From assembly GCF_041916735.1 (NCBI RefSeq), contig NZ_JAYRYY010000002.1: 64,000 bases of DNA; one strand, written 5' to 3'. The notes under the pieces are model-generated. The model was given only the letters and a program-made list of their open reading frames with translations, was not told the DNA's origin and did not search any database. The position numbers and the translations under genes were made by a program. The DNA is from Zoogloea sp016790385 (GTDB taxonomy: Bacteria > Pseudomonadota > Gammaproteobacteria > Burkholderiales > Rhodocyclaceae). Shown in pieces: positions 9,857 through 18,611 of this stretch (positions within the stretch are counted from its first letter, which is position 1; each line of letters starts with the position of its first letter).

Positions 9857-9924
9857 CTGAGGCCAAGCGGTAATCCGCCAAAAAATTCTCCAACACCAAA
9901 AAAACAAAAAAGTCAACATTTTTC

Positions 9925-9951
9925 TAAAGTCCGTCGGGCACATCCCGTTAA
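9925..9951 (+). promoter_or_regulatory. Sigma-28 (FliA) type promoter P2 of fliC
   Basis: TAAAGTCC (9925-9932), an 11-base spacer, then CCCGTTAA (9944-9951), 12 of 16 consensus positions. It lies 95 bases downstream of P1 in the same orientation, so fliC appears to have tandem class III promoters. Confidence 0.6.
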
Positions 9952-10044
9952 TGCTCTCAACGGCGGTTGCCTTACACACACCGGGCAAGGCGAACCAAAG
10001 TTAAGCCTAAACGCTTATCTTGAACGGACTTAAGGAGAACCAAA

Positions 10045-10869
10045 ATGGCTGCCACTATCAACACCAATGCGATGTCGCTGAATGCACAACGCAATCTTTC
10101 CACCTCCCAGGCCAGTCTGGCCACTTCGGTGCAGCGCCTGTCTTCCGGCCTCCGCGTCAATAGCGCGAAGGACGATGCGGCGGGCCTGGCGATTGCCGAC
10201 CGCATGAACTCGCAAGCCAAGGGCTTCGATGTGGCCATCCGCAACGCCAACGACGGCATCTCCATGGCGCAGACCGCTGAAAGCGCCATGCAGGCCGTGA
10301 CCGACAACCTGCAACGGATGCGCGAACTCGCCGTGCAGGCCGCCAACGGCACCTACACCTCCGGCGACCAGGCCAACCTGAACACCGAATTCCAGCAACT
10401 GCAATCGGAAATCCAGCGCGTTATCGGCGGCACCACCTTCAACGGCCAGAACGTGCTGAACCTCTCCTCCGCCGTGACCTTCCAGGTCGGCGCAGGTACG
10501 GCCACCACCGACACCATCAGCGTGCAGGGCAGCGCCGTGACCCTGTCCGGCGTGTCAGCCGCCGTATCCGGCAGCGTGTCCAGCGTGGGCGCGGCCACCG
10601 CAGCGATTGCGAGCATCGACACCCAGATCAACAACGTGAATACCGCCCGCGCCACCTGGGGTGCCGTACAAAACCGCTTCAGCTCGGTTGTCCAGACCCT
10701 GTCGGTGGCATCTGAGAACGCCCAGGCGTCCCGCGGCCGGATCATGGATGCCGATTTTGCCCAGGAAACGGCGAACATGACCCGCGGCCAGATCCTGCAA
10801 CAGGCGGGTACCGCCATGGTGGCGCAGGCCAACAGCATGCCCAACAACGTGCTGTCCCTGCTGCAATAA
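10045..10869 (+). CDS. fliC: Flagellin
   Basis: 274 residues. The conserved D0/D1 ends are both present: INTNAMSLNAQRNL at the N terminus with RLSSGLRVNSAKDDAAGLAI, and the C-terminal end with FAQETANMTRGQIL and a final NVLSLLQ. The central variable part is very short (about 70 residues, rich in Ser, Thr, Ala and Val), so the outer D2/D3 domains are essentially missing. A strong AAGGAG lies eight bases before the ATG. Its position next to sugar and glycosyltransferase genes suggests the filament is glycosylated, which is inferred only from context. Confidence 0.97.
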   Translation: MAATINTNAMSLNAQRNLSTSQASLATSVQRLSSGLRVNSAKDDAAGLAIADRMNSQAKGFDVAIRNANDGISMAQTAESAMQAVTDNLQRMRELAVQAANGTYTSGDQANLNTEFQQLQSEIQRVIGGTTFNGQNVLNLSSAVTFQVGAGTATTDTISVQGSAVTLSGVSAAVSGSVSSVGAATAAIASIDTQINNVNTARATWGAVQNRFSSVVQTLSVASENAQASRGRIMDADFAQETANMTRGQILQQAGTAMVAQANSMPNNVLSLLQ

Positions 10870-10890
10870 GCCGCTTCAAGCAATCGCAAC

Positions 10891-10920
10891 AGGCGCCGCG
10901 CCCTGACCGGCGCGGCGCCT
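10891..10920 (+). terminator. GC-rich hairpin after fliC
   Basis: A perfect 12-bp stem (10891-10902 with 10909-10920) and six-base loop, 22 bases after the fliC stop. There is no T-tract, so it may stabilise the abundant fliC message or attenuate read-through into flaG rather than be a full terminator. Confidence 0.55.
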
Positions 10921-10942
10921 GTCGCACAACCGGGAGAACATC

Positions 10943-11332
10943 ATGAGCATCCAGTCCGTCGGCGCGGGCAGCACGCAATACGCGCCTCCCGTACAGACCC
11001 CCGCCCAAAACACCGGTGCAGGCGCAGTACGTGCGGCGGAGGCCACTCCCGAGGCAGCCCGCGCTCAACAATCCGCCCCTCCCCAGAACGCCCTTCGGCC
11101 GCCCCCCAGCAGTGAGCAGTTGAATCAGGCCGTGAAGCAGATTCAGGACGTGATCAAGCAAACCGCCAACAGTCTTCAGTTCTCCATCGACGAGGACATC
11201 GGGGTGACGGTGGTCAAGGTCATCGACACCGAGTCCAAGAAGGTCATCCGGCAGATCCCATCTGAAGAAGTCATCGACATTGCCAAGGCCCTGGACAAGC
11301 TTCAAGGCCTGCTGGTCAAGCAACAAGCGTGA
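10943..11332 (+). CDS. flaG: Flagellar protein FlaG
   Basis: 129 residues. An Ala/Pro/Gln-rich disordered N-terminal half (1-50) is followed by the conserved FlaG domain (LNQAVKQIQDVI, LQFSIDEDIGVTVVKVID, VIRQIPSEEVIDIAKAL). FlaG proteins influence filament length in polar flagellates. It lies 73 bases after fliC behind a hairpin, with a GGGAGAA ribosome-binding site, and ends at a good intrinsic terminator. Confidence 0.9.
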   Translation: MSIQSVGAGSTQYAPPVQTPAQNTGAGAVRAAEATPEAARAQQSAPPQNALRPPPSSEQLNQAVKQIQDVIKQTANSLQFSIDEDIGVTVVKVIDTESKKVIRQIPSEEVIDIAKALDKLQGLLVKQQA

Positions 11333-11388
11333 AGGCACGCCCCGGCGGGCATCGACACCCGTAGCCAGCTCCTCCCCTGGCAACATTG

Positions 11389-11416
11389 ATCCCACCCCTG
11401 CGGTGGGATTTTTTTC
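11389..11416 (+). terminator. Intrinsic terminator after flaG
   Basis: Stem ATCCCACC / GGTGGGAT (11389-11396 with 11402-11409), five-base loop, followed by a run of T to 11415. It separates the fliC-flaG unit from fliD, which has its own promoter. Confidence 0.85.
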
Positions 11417-11461
11417 CGTACTCGCACTCCACCCCGGGGAACCGCGGCCATCTCGAAGGGA

Positions 11462-11478
11462 TTGGCACGGTACATGCA
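11462..11478 (+). promoter_or_regulatory. Sigma-54 type promoter of fliD
   Basis: TTGGCACG (-24 element) and ATGCAT (-12 element) with the GG-N10-GC spacing typical of RpoN promoters (GG at 11464-11465, GC at 11476-11477). It lies about 90 bases upstream of fliD. Sigma-54 control of fliD is known in polar flagellates such as Pseudomonas. Confidence 0.7.
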
Positions 11479-11568
11479 TAATGACTGCATTCCCGGCGTT
11501 GGCCTCAAGTTCTCTGAAGCCCGGCCGTAATCAAAACCAGTAGCAACGAAGCACGACAGGGGTACATC

Positions 11569-12963
11569 ATGGCAAGCCTTTCTTCAGCCGGCATTGGTTC
11601 GGGACTGTCGGTCGAGTCGATCATCAGCAGCCTGATGTCCATTGAGAAACAGCCCGTTACCAAGCTTCAGAGCCAGCAGAGCAGCTACCAGTCGAAGATT
11701 TCCGCCCTCGGCACGCTCAAGAGCGGCCTGTCGGCCCTCCAAACGGCGGCCAAGGCATTGACACCGGCAATCGGCCAGAACGCAACGGCAGCTTTTTCCG
11801 CCTACAAGGCAAGCCTTGCCGATTCGACCATCGCTACAGCAACGGCCGGCAGTTCAGCCGTCGCGGGCACGTACTCGCTGGAGGTCACGACACTGGCCAC
11901 AAACCAGCGCCTCGCCCTCGGCAAGACCTACAGCGCAGGCGACCCTGTTCTTGATTTTGGCTCGGACAGCAGCCGCACCCTGACCATCACCAAGGGCAGC
12001 AACGCCGTTGACATCACCTTGGAAAGCGGCCAAAACACCCTTGCCGGCGTGCGGGATGCCATCAACAAAGCTGGCGCCGGGGTGAGCGCCAGCATTGTTA
12101 CCGATACGGGGGGCAAGCAGAACCTCCTGCTCACTGCCACCACCGGTGGCACGGCCGCCGCCGTCAGCCTTTCCGGCACCGCCGAATTCATCGACCCCGC
12201 CGCACCGGGCAGCCCGATCGCCGCCGCCAGTGCCTTCAGCGAAACGCTGGCAGCAACCGACGCGGTAGTGAAGATCCAGGGCATTTCCATCGCCACCAGC
12301 GGCAACTCCATCTCCAATGCGATCGACGGCGTGAATCTGGAATTGACCAAGACCGGCTCGACCACGCTGACGATCACACGTGACACATCGGACCTGAAGA
12401 CAAAGGTCGACAGTTTCATTAATGCGTACAACAGCCTCAACTCTTCCCTGAAGAGCCTCGGCGCCTACAATACCACCACCAAGACAGCGGCCGTTCTCAA
12501 CGGCGACGCGTCCCTGCGCACCATTCAGTCGCAGATCCGCGGCAGCCTCACGAACGTTCCTGCCAGCCTCGGAAGCAGTTCCATCAAGGCGCTCAGCGAC
12601 ATGGGCATCTCGTTCCAGACCGACGGCAGCCTGAAACTGGACACCACCAAGTTCGACAAGGCGGCAAGCGCCAATTTCGCAGACGTGGCCTCGGCGATTG
12701 GTGCCTATGGCGATGCGATGAAGACGACCACGACCAACCTGCTGGACACGAGTGGAGTCATCGCAAGCCGCACCGACGGCCTGAACTCGAGCATAAAGAA
12801 CCTCGACAGGCGGATCGAGGCGCTCAATTCGCGCCTGACGATGATTGAAAAAACCTACCGGGCGCAATTCACGGCCCTGGATACAACCATGGCGAGCATG
12901 AGCACAACGAGCAGCTACCTGAGCCAGCAGTTGTCCATCCTCAGCAACATGGCAAGCAACTAA
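11569..12963 (+). CDS. fliD: Flagellar filament cap protein FliD
   Basis: 464 residues. The N-terminal FliD domain opens with LSSAGIGSGLSVESIISSLM, the hallmark of cap proteins. The middle holds the IN motif and beta-rich domains. The C-terminal FliD domain includes NSLNSSLKSLGAY and ends in a coiled coil (RLTMIEKTYRAQFTALD). It acts at the tip of the growing filament to fold exported flagellin. It opens the fliD-fliS-fliT-fliK-fhlB transcript, whose genes are separated by gaps of about 18-27 bases or overlap slightly. Confidence 0.95.
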   Translation: MASLSSAGIGSGLSVESIISSLMSIEKQPVTKLQSQQSSYQSKISALGTLKSGLSALQTAAKALTPAIGQNATAAFSAYKASLADSTIATATAGSSAVAGTYSLEVTTLATNQRLALGKTYSAGDPVLDFGSDSSRTLTITKGSNAVDITLESGQNTLAGVRDAINKAGAGVSASIVTDTGGKQNLLLTATTGGTAAAVSLSGTAEFIDPAAPGSPIAAASAFSETLAATDAVVKIQGISIATSGNSISNAIDGVNLELTKTGSTTLTITRDTSDLKTKVDSFINAYNSLNSSLKSLGAYNTTTKTAAVLNGDASLRTIQSQIRGSLTNVPASLGSSSIKALSDMGISFQTDGSLKLDTTKFDKAASANFADVASAIGAYGDAMKTTTTNLLDTSGVIASRTDGLNSSIKNLDRRIEALNSRLTMIEKTYRAQFTALDTTMASMSTTSSYLSQQLSILSNMASN

Positions 12964-12981
12964 CCCCGACCGGAGAACAAG

Positions 12982-13395
12982 ATGTCGTTTGGCCTCGCCA
13001 CCCGCCGCGCTGCCTCAGTCTATGCCGAAGTCGGCGTGGAAACCGGGGTCTCCACTGCCGATCCGCACAAACTCATCCTGATGCTCTTTGAAGGCGCGCT
13101 GTTGCAGATCGGTACCGCTGCCATCGCCATGGACAACAAGGACATTCCCACCAAGGGCACCGCCACCTCCAAGGCCATAGAGATCATCACCAACGGACTC
13201 AAGGTGAGTCTCGATTACGAGGCCGGGGGCGAACTGGCGGAGCGCCTCGGTGCTCTATACGATTACATGACGCAGCGTCTGCTCCACGCCAACCTCAACA
13301 ACAGCCGGCCCGCCCTGGACGAAGTTGCGCGGCTGCTGAACGAACTGAAAGGCGCCTGGGAAGAAATCGGCACCTACGACCAGGCCAACCGCTAA
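12982..13395 (+). CDS. fliS: Flagellin export chaperone FliS
   Basis: 137 residues, the usual size of FliS. The family's Y-x-x-V-x-V-E-T opening is present (YAEVGVETGVSTADPHKLI), followed by LMLFEGALLQI and the helical bundle. It binds the C-terminal end of flagellin before export. It is 18 bases downstream of fliD. Confidence 0.95.
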   Translation: MSFGLATRRAASVYAEVGVETGVSTADPHKLILMLFEGALLQIGTAAIAMDNKDIPTKGTATSKAIEIITNGLKVSLDYEAGGELAERLGALYDYMTQRLLHANLNNSRPALDEVARLLNELKGAWEEIGTYDQANR

Positions 13396-13414
13396 GAACG
13401 CCGGAGAATATTGC

Positions 13415-13759
13415 ATGAGCTCCCTCGCCCTTCTTCAACAGATGAGCGCCTACTCCACCGAAATGGTTGATGCGGCGCGGGCAAATGATTGGGACCGCCT
13501 GAGCCGCCTGGAGCGGCAGGTTGCATCCCTGCGCGACCGGCTCGGCGTCGAAGAGGCACTGGGCTTCCCAGGTCGCCCAAGGCAGATGTCGGAAGAGGAA
13601 CGCAAGAAAAAGATCGCCCTGATCCGGCGGATTCTCGACGATGACAAGGAAGTCCGTGTCCACACCGACCCGTGGATGGACAACGTGCGCCAATTGCTGT
13701 CGGGCGGCGTGCGCCAGCGCAACGTGCGCGCGGCCTACGGCGACCCCGAAATCGGCTGA
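13415..13759 (+). CDS. fliT: FliT-like flagellar chaperone
   Basis: 114 residues, mostly helical, with no membrane segment. It occupies the fliT position directly after fliS. The N-terminal YSTEMVDAARANDWDRLSRLE and the following charged helices fit the FliT family, which chaperones FliD. Sequence conservation in this family is low, so the call rests mainly on size, helix pattern and gene order. Confidence 0.75.
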   Translation: MSSLALLQQMSAYSTEMVDAARANDWDRLSRLERQVASLRDRLGVEEALGFPGRPRQMSEEERKKKIALIRRILDDDKEVRVHTDPWMDNVRQLLSGGVRQRNVRAAYGDPEIG

Positions 13760-13786
13760 CCACCGCCCCGTGTGCGGGCAGACATC

Positions 13787-14872
13787 ATGATTCCCGGAGA
13801 TCTCGCCGCCCGCCTCCGGATGCTCACCGAAGCCAGCTTTTTCTCCGGTGAGCCAAACGTCGCTCCACTTGCGCGTGCCCGGGCCATACCCGCTGATCTG
13901 CCGACCTTCACCCCGGGCCAGCGCATCACCGCCACCTTGCAGAACGTCAATCAGGATCAGACGGTCCAGGGCCGGGTCAACGGCCGCAATGTCATTCTTT
14001 CGCTGCCCCAGTCCGTCAAAGCAGGCGATACCCTCGAACTGATCGTCAGTGAAGTCACGCCCAAGGCGGTCTTCGCAAATCTGGCCAACCCGGCCCCGCT
14101 GCCGACCGACCGACCGGCGCTCAGCCAGACCGGAAAACTGATCAGCTTTCTGCTCACAGGACAGCCTTCGCCGGGAACAACGCCGCTGAACCAAGGTGAA
14201 GCCCTGGCGCCGTCCGCGCCCCAAACCCCCGCAGCCGCCGCCCAACTGGCGGCCCGGTTGGCCAGCGCGGTAAGCGAGAGCGGACTGTTCTACGAATCTC
14301 ATCAGACCCAGTGGCTCGCCGGACATTTGAGTACCGCAGCCTTGCGGAAGGAGCCCCAGGGCCAGGTCAACGTGTCGCAGAAAGCCGATGTACTGGCCAC
14401 GGTCGTCAGCCCTCCTGACGAGTCGGACAATGCAAGCGCAACAGCCGCCCCTGCGGCAGGCGCCGTCAAGGCCGCAGAATCAACTCCCGTCGCCGAGCGC
14501 CTGTTGCCGCTGGTTCATCAACAGCTCGACACCCTGGCGACCCACCAGGTCGTCTGGCAAGGGCAGGTCTGGCCCGGACAGCAGATGGAGTGGGAGATCG
14601 AGGACCCGAGCGGTCGTGAAGCGGACGAAAATGGCGAGCCCGAGCCCTACTGGAATACAACCCTGCGCCTGGCGCTCCCGGGCCTCGGAGGCGTTGAAGC
14701 GCGACTGCATTTGACGCCGGCGGGGGTTGCCGTCCGTCTCATCGCGGACGACGCCCGCAGTCGCGACATCCTCGCGGCGGGCCAGCCCCGTCTGGCCGAA
14801 GCCCTGGATGCCGCCAACGTGCCCCTCACCGGCCTGGTGGCCGAACTGGCCGCCCCCGATGAACGGCCCTGA
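13787..14872 (+). CDS. fliK: FliK-like flagellar hook-length control protein
   Basis: 361 residues from ATG 13787; a GTG at 13772 is possible in the same frame. The central part is long, low-complexity and rich in Ala, Pro, Gln and Thr, as expected of a molecular ruler. The C-terminal globular part (LALPGLGGVEARLHLTPAGV, followed by RLIADDARSRDIL) matches the Flg_hook substrate-switch domain. The order fliD-fliS-fliT-fliK-fhlB recurs in betaproteobacteria. A second, canonical fliK may exist elsewhere. Confidence 0.75.
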   Translation: MIPGDLAARLRMLTEASFFSGEPNVAPLARARAIPADLPTFTPGQRITATLQNVNQDQTVQGRVNGRNVILSLPQSVKAGDTLELIVSEVTPKAVFANLANPAPLPTDRPALSQTGKLISFLLTGQPSPGTTPLNQGEALAPSAPQTPAAAAQLAARLASAVSESGLFYESHQTQWLAGHLSTAALRKEPQGQVNVSQKADVLATVVSPPDESDNASATAAPAAGAVKAAESTPVAERLLPLVHQQLDTLATHQVVWQGQVWPGQQMEWEIEDPSGREADENGEPEPYWNTTLRLALPGLGGVEARLHLTPAGVAVRLIADDARSRDILAAGQPRLAEALDAANVPLTGLVAELAAPDERP

Positions 14873-15224
14873 ACGCCCCTCCGAACATCGGTCGGAAGCC
14901 GTTGCATTGGCGTACAACGCCGGAAACGCAGCCCCGACGGTGGTCGCCAAAGGGCGCGGCCTGATCGCCGCAGAGATCATCTCCCGCGCCCGCGAGGCCG
15001 GCGTTTACGTGCACGAATCGCCGGAACTGGTGGCCTTGCTGATGCAGGTGGACCTGGACGCCCGCATCCCACCGGAGCTTTACGTGGCGGTAGCCGAGCT
15101 GCTGGCCTGGCTGTACAGCCTTGAACAGGGCGCCCAGACGGTCACACCAATCAGAACGGCCCCGAAACTACCGGGGCCGTCTGGTAAAACACAGGCGCCA
15201 AATCAGGACGCCGGGGGCACGTAG
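14859..15224 (+). CDS. FhlB-like protein (FlhB C-terminal domain homologue)
   Basis: 121 residues. It resembles only the cytoplasmic C-terminal piece of the export-gate switch FlhB/YscU (AVALAYNAGNAAPTVVAKGRG, where the usual NPTH cleavage motif has become NAAP, then AAEIISRAREAGVYVHE). No membrane segments are present. Such stand-alone FlhB-tail proteins accompany fliK-like genes in many proteobacteria. The start overlaps the fliK-like stop by 14 bases, and the last 22 bases overlap yggX, which runs the other way. Confidence 0.85.
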   Translation: MNGPERPSEHRSEAVALAYNAGNAAPTVVAKGRGLIAAEIISRAREAGVYVHESPELVALLMQVDLDARIPPELYVAVAELLAWLYSLEQGAQTVTPIRTAPKLPGPSGKTQAPNQDAGGT

Positions 15225-15475
15225 CCGCCGATCTGGTCGGCGCCACCACCGAAGAAATAGCGCTCCAGCTGTTCCGCCAGATATTTGCGGGCCCGGGCGT
15301 CCATCAGGTTGAGACGATTCTCATTGATCAGCATGGTCTGGTGCTTGACCCACTGCTGCCAGCCTTCCTTCGAGACGTTTTCGTAAACCTTCTTCCCCAG
15401 TTCGCCGGGAAGCGGCGGGAAATCAAGGCCTTCGGCCTCGCGACCGAGTTTCACACAATTGACCATTCGTGCCAT
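15203..15475 (-). CDS. yggX: Probable Fe(2+)-trafficking protein / oxidative damage protection protein
   Basis: 90 residues, full family length. It opens with MARMVNCVKLGREAEGLDFP, containing the conserved Cys7, and continues with KEGWQQWVKHQTMLINE and the family's RKYLAEQLERYFF. YggX protects iron-sulfur clusters from superoxide. It has a GAGGTG ribosome-binding site. It converges on fhlB with a 22-base overlap. Confidence 0.96.
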   Translation of the reverse strand: MARMVNCVKLGREAEGLDFPPLPGELGKKVYENVSKEGWQQWVKHQTMLINENRLNLMDARARKYLAEQLERYFFGGGADQIGGYVPPAS

Positions 15476-15537
15476 TTTTCACCTCTAGAGTTGGGAAGCC
15501 CGCACAGCCTTAGGGCCGCCCGAGACACCACCGGATT

Positions 15538-17184
15538 CTAGCCTGCCGGAGAAGCTCCATCCAGCCGCCGGGCGTCGGAATCGCGGGCGAACTCCCAGCA
15601 ATTGCCGCCAAGCGCCTTGGCAACATACATGGCCCGGTCTGCGGCACCCACCAGACGCTCGCCGTCATTCTCGTGTCGAGGCCCCAGGGCGATGCCGATG
15701 CTGGCCGTCACGGCCACGGATTCGCCCGAAAAGGCGAACCGCAGGCTGGCAATGCATACGCATACACGACGGGCCAGTTCGGAGAGTTCCTGCGCCGTGG
15801 CAATCGGAACCAGAATGGCGAACTCATCGCCCCCCATGCGGAAGAACATCTCGTTGCGCCGCACCACGGCGCCGACCGCGCTAGCGAGGCCAACCAGCAC
15901 CTCGTCACCCGCCTGGTGCCCATATCGATCATTGACCGGTTTGAACCCGTCCAGATCAATAGCCAGAAGCCCAACCGACTCTCCATGCCGGCGGCCGTCG
16001 GCCAGCATGCGTTCAAGCTCCTCGTGGAAACGACGGCGGTTGTACAGATTGGTCAAGGGGTCGCGTTCAGCCAGACACATCAACTGTTCGGCCACCCGAA
16101 GCTGTTCGGTGACGTCCTCGAAAACCCAGATACGACCAATCTCGCCGGCACCGTCGGGCCCCGGCACCACCCTCGAAAACTCCCGGACCACCCGGCCATC
16201 CTTGCAACGGATCTCGAAGGGCTCGCTCGGCTCCTCTTGCTGGAGCACCTCGGCCACGTGGCGCTGATAAGCCTGGGGATCGACCAGAAACTGCACAATA
16301 TGCTGCTGGAGCACCGCGTCGCGCACCCCGACAAAGCCGTCACCCGGGGGGAGCCCCCAGATGTTGAAGAGGGCCCGATTGCAAAAGACCACACGGCGAT
16401 CGGTGTCCATGAACAGGATGCCCATGCGCACCACGTCGAGCAGCGCCGACAGACGCGAGCGCTCCTCGTTGCTGCGGCGCAGGTAATGCTCGGACAGGGC
16501 CTGAGCGCGGCGCAGGGCCGCCACCGTTTCAAGCAGCTTGTACTCGGCCTCCTTGCGAGCCTGAACATCACTCATCAAGGCGCGCAGGCCGAGGAGGCTC
16601 CCACTCTCGTTGCGAATCGGCTGCCAGCGGCAGGCCATCCACCGCTGCTTGCCGGCTTTTGTGACGATCCTCAACTCAGACTCGGCCGGCACTCCGCTTT
16701 CCAGAACCTCACCGATCTGGTCGCGGCAATACCGCCGGTCCTTCTCGTACACCAGCAATTCGACAAAGTCTCCGGTCAGAACCTCGTCGGGCGTGTATCC
16801 GGTGGAAACCTCGACAGCCCGATTGACCCAGTAGAGCTTTCCGGCCGGATTGATCCATCCCTCGACCGCCCCTCCCGACTCAGCCGCAAGCCTGAAGTAG
16901 CGATTGCGGCTATCGTCATCGGCCTCACCGGCAGCAGGGTTGGCATGCGAATCGGGCGCATCCCCCGCGCCCGCGGCTCCGGCTGTCAAACGGGCAATAC
17001 GCTGGCGTAGAAGCAGGACATAACCCGCACCAGCCAATCCCAACATCACAGCGCTGCCGGCCACGGCGGTCACCACAGGCGACGCCATGCTCTCGGGAAG
17101 TGCCGCCACCGCAGGCCCTGCGGGAAGCAGCCCCAGAACAACGCTCGGCAGGCGGGCGGGGAATACTGCGCGTAAAGATTTCAC
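15538..17184 (-). CDS. Membrane-anchored PAS-PAS-GGDEF diguanylate cyclase
   Basis: 548 residues. An N-terminal hydrophobic stretch and a second membrane segment (VVTAVAGSAVMLGLAGAGYV) are followed by two PAS domains: about 100-220, with a PAC motif (RWMACRWQPIRNESG), and about 235-360. A GGDEF domain (DPLTNLYNRRRF, RMGGDEFAIL) fills the C terminus. The active-site GGDEF is intact, so it should make cyclic di-GMP. The inhibitory site upstream reads RRNE rather than RxxD, so product inhibition may be weakened. The start overlaps the argA stop by four bases, making it the last gene of the rsmE-pap-argA operon. Confidence 0.9.
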   Translation of the reverse strand: MKSLRAVFPARLPSVVLGLLPAGPAVAALPESMASPVVTAVAGSAVMLGLAGAGYVLLLRQRIARLTAGAAGAGDAPDSHANPAAGEADDDSRNRYFRLAAESGGAVEGWINPAGKLYWVNRAVEVSTGYTPDEVLTGDFVELLVYEKDRRYCRDQIGEVLESGVPAESELRIVTKAGKQRWMACRWQPIRNESGSLLGLRALMSDVQARKEAEYKLLETVAALRRAQALSEHYLRRSNEERSRLSALLDVVRMGILFMDTDRRVVFCNRALFNIWGLPPGDGFVGVRDAVLQQHIVQFLVDPQAYQRHVAEVLQQEEPSEPFEIRCKDGRVVREFSRVVPGPDGAGEIGRIWVFEDVTEQLRVAEQLMCLAERDPLTNLYNRRRFHEELERMLADGRRHGESVGLLAIDLDGFKPVNDRYGHQAGDEVLVGLASAVGAVVRRNEMFFRMGGDEFAILVPIATAQELSELARRVCVCIASLRFAFSGESVAVTASIGIALGPRHENDGERLVGAADRAMYVAKALGGNCWEFARDSDARRLDGASPAG

Positions 17185-18593
17185 AGTGTCTTCATGAACA
17201 CTTTTGATCGCCTGCTCACATCGTACATCTCCCGCTTCTGGCGCGGCAGATCCTCGGGCGGCGCCTCCCGGAAGCCCCTCTCGCGAAACCAGTCGGCGGT
17301 GCGGGTGGTGAGCACAAACAAGCGCTCCACGCCGAGCGCCCTGGCGCGGCGTTCCATGCGGCGCAGGAGCATCTCGCCAAGGCCGGCCCGGCGATGTTGC
17401 GGCACAACGGCGACACAGGCCATCTCGGCCGCACGCTCATCGATGAAGGGATACAGCGCCGCACACCCGACCAGCACGCCATCGTATTCGACCACGGTGA
17501 AACGCTCGATTTCCTCCTCCAGGCGCTCGCGACTGCGACGCACCAGAGTCCCGTCGGCCTCCATGGGAGCGATCACACTGCCGAGGGCACCCACATCCTC
17601 GATGGTCGCCTCGCGCAGCCGGAACAGGGGGTCACGGGTCAGCACAGTGCCCACCCCCTGGGGGGTGAAGAACTCCAGCAACAGGCCGCCGTCCTTGTCG
17701 CGGTCTATCAGGTGGGCACGCCCCACCCCCTGGCGCACGGCACGGATTGCGCAGGGCAGGTAGAGGTCCAGATCCTCGGTCATGCCCTCGCCCGCCTTCA
17801 ACTTGGCCTCCGCGTCATCGGCGGTGATGGCCTCGATGAGTGCGCCCTTGCTGTCCAGCAGGCCCGGTGCATCACACAGGTAGATGAGTTTCTCCGCCTT
17901 GAGGGCAATTGCCACCGCCTCGGCAACCGCCTCCATGCTCATGTTGAAGATCTCGCCAGCGGGGGATACGCCCAGCGGCGACATCAACACGACGTTCTGC
18001 TGATCCAGGTCTGCGGCGATCTCCTCGGCGATCACCTTGCGCACGGTGCCGGTAAAACCGTAGTCCACGCCGTCCACCACGCCAACGGGCTTTGCGGTGA
18101 TGAAATTACCCCCCGTGACCCGCATGAAACTGCCCGCCATCGGCGTGTTTGGCAGCCCCTGGGAGAGCTGGGCTTCAACTTCAATGCGGGTCACCGCCAT
18201 GGCGGCCTTGACACATTCCAGGGCCGCCGCGTCGGTTACCCGCAGCCCCTTGTGATAGCGCGGCGTCAGGCCACGACGGGCCAGTTCGGCCTCGATCTGG
18301 GGGCGCGCACCATGTACCAGCACCAGCCGCACGCCGAGCGCGGCGAGAAGGTTGCAGTCGTAGGCCAGTGTCTGGGCCAGCTCCCCGGCCGCCACCTCTC
18401 CACCAAAACCCAGTACGAAGGTTTTGCCGCGAAAGGCATGGATGTAGGGCGCGGCGGCCCGCACCCAGGCAACGAAACGCTGGGAGATGGTGTCCGCCTG
18501 CCCGGGGGCGGTGTCCGCCTGCCCGGGGGCGGATGCGATGCTTGAGGTGGTCACGCTGGTTTCCGGCACAGCCGGGGCGGTAGAAGTATGCAT
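17181..18593 (-). CDS. argA: N-acetylglutamate synthase (amino-acid N-acetyltransferase)
   Basis: 470 residues. An N-terminal amino-acid-kinase-like domain (RGKTFVLGFGGEV near 54, LVLVHGARPQIEAEL) is fused to a C-terminal GNAT acetyltransferase domain (VVPQHRRAGLGEMLLRRME). It catalyses the first step of arginine synthesis from glutamate and acetyl-CoA. The first 38 or so residues extend beyond the E. coli protein and contain a direct duplication of the heptapeptide APGQADT, so the true start is uncertain. It begins 18 bases after the polyphosphate:AMP phosphotransferase gene. Confidence 0.93.
   Translation of the reverse strand: MHTSTAPAVPETSVTTSSIASAPGQADTAPGQADTISQRFVAWVRAAAPYIHAFRGKTFVLGFGGEVAAGELAQTLAYDCNLLAALGVRLVLVHGARPQIEAELARRGLTPRYHKGLRVTDAAALECVKAAMAVTRIEVEAQLSQGLPNTPMAGSFMRVTGGNFITAKPVGVVDGVDYGFTGTVRKVIAEEIAADLDQQNVVLMSPLGVSPAGEIFNMSMEAVAEAVAIALKAEKLIYLCDAPGLLDSKGALIEAITADDAEAKLKAGEGMTEDLDLYLPCAIRAVRQGVGRAHLIDRDKDGGLLLEFFTPQGVGTVLTRDPLFRLREATIEDVGALGSVIAPMEADGTLVRRSRERLEEEIERFTVVEYDGVLVGCAALYPFIDERAAEMACVAVVPQHRRAGLGEMLLRRMERRARALGVERLFVLTTRTADWFRERGFREAPPEDLPRQKREMYDVSRRSKVFMKTL
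18490..18531 (-). repeat. 21-bp tandem duplication inside argA
   Basis: Two identical 21-base units (18490-18510 and 18511-18531) in the argA N-terminal extension, encoding APGQADT twice. The duplication keeps the frame. Confidence 0.9.
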
Positions 18594-18611
18594 TTTAGGG
18601 TCAGTTGTCCT

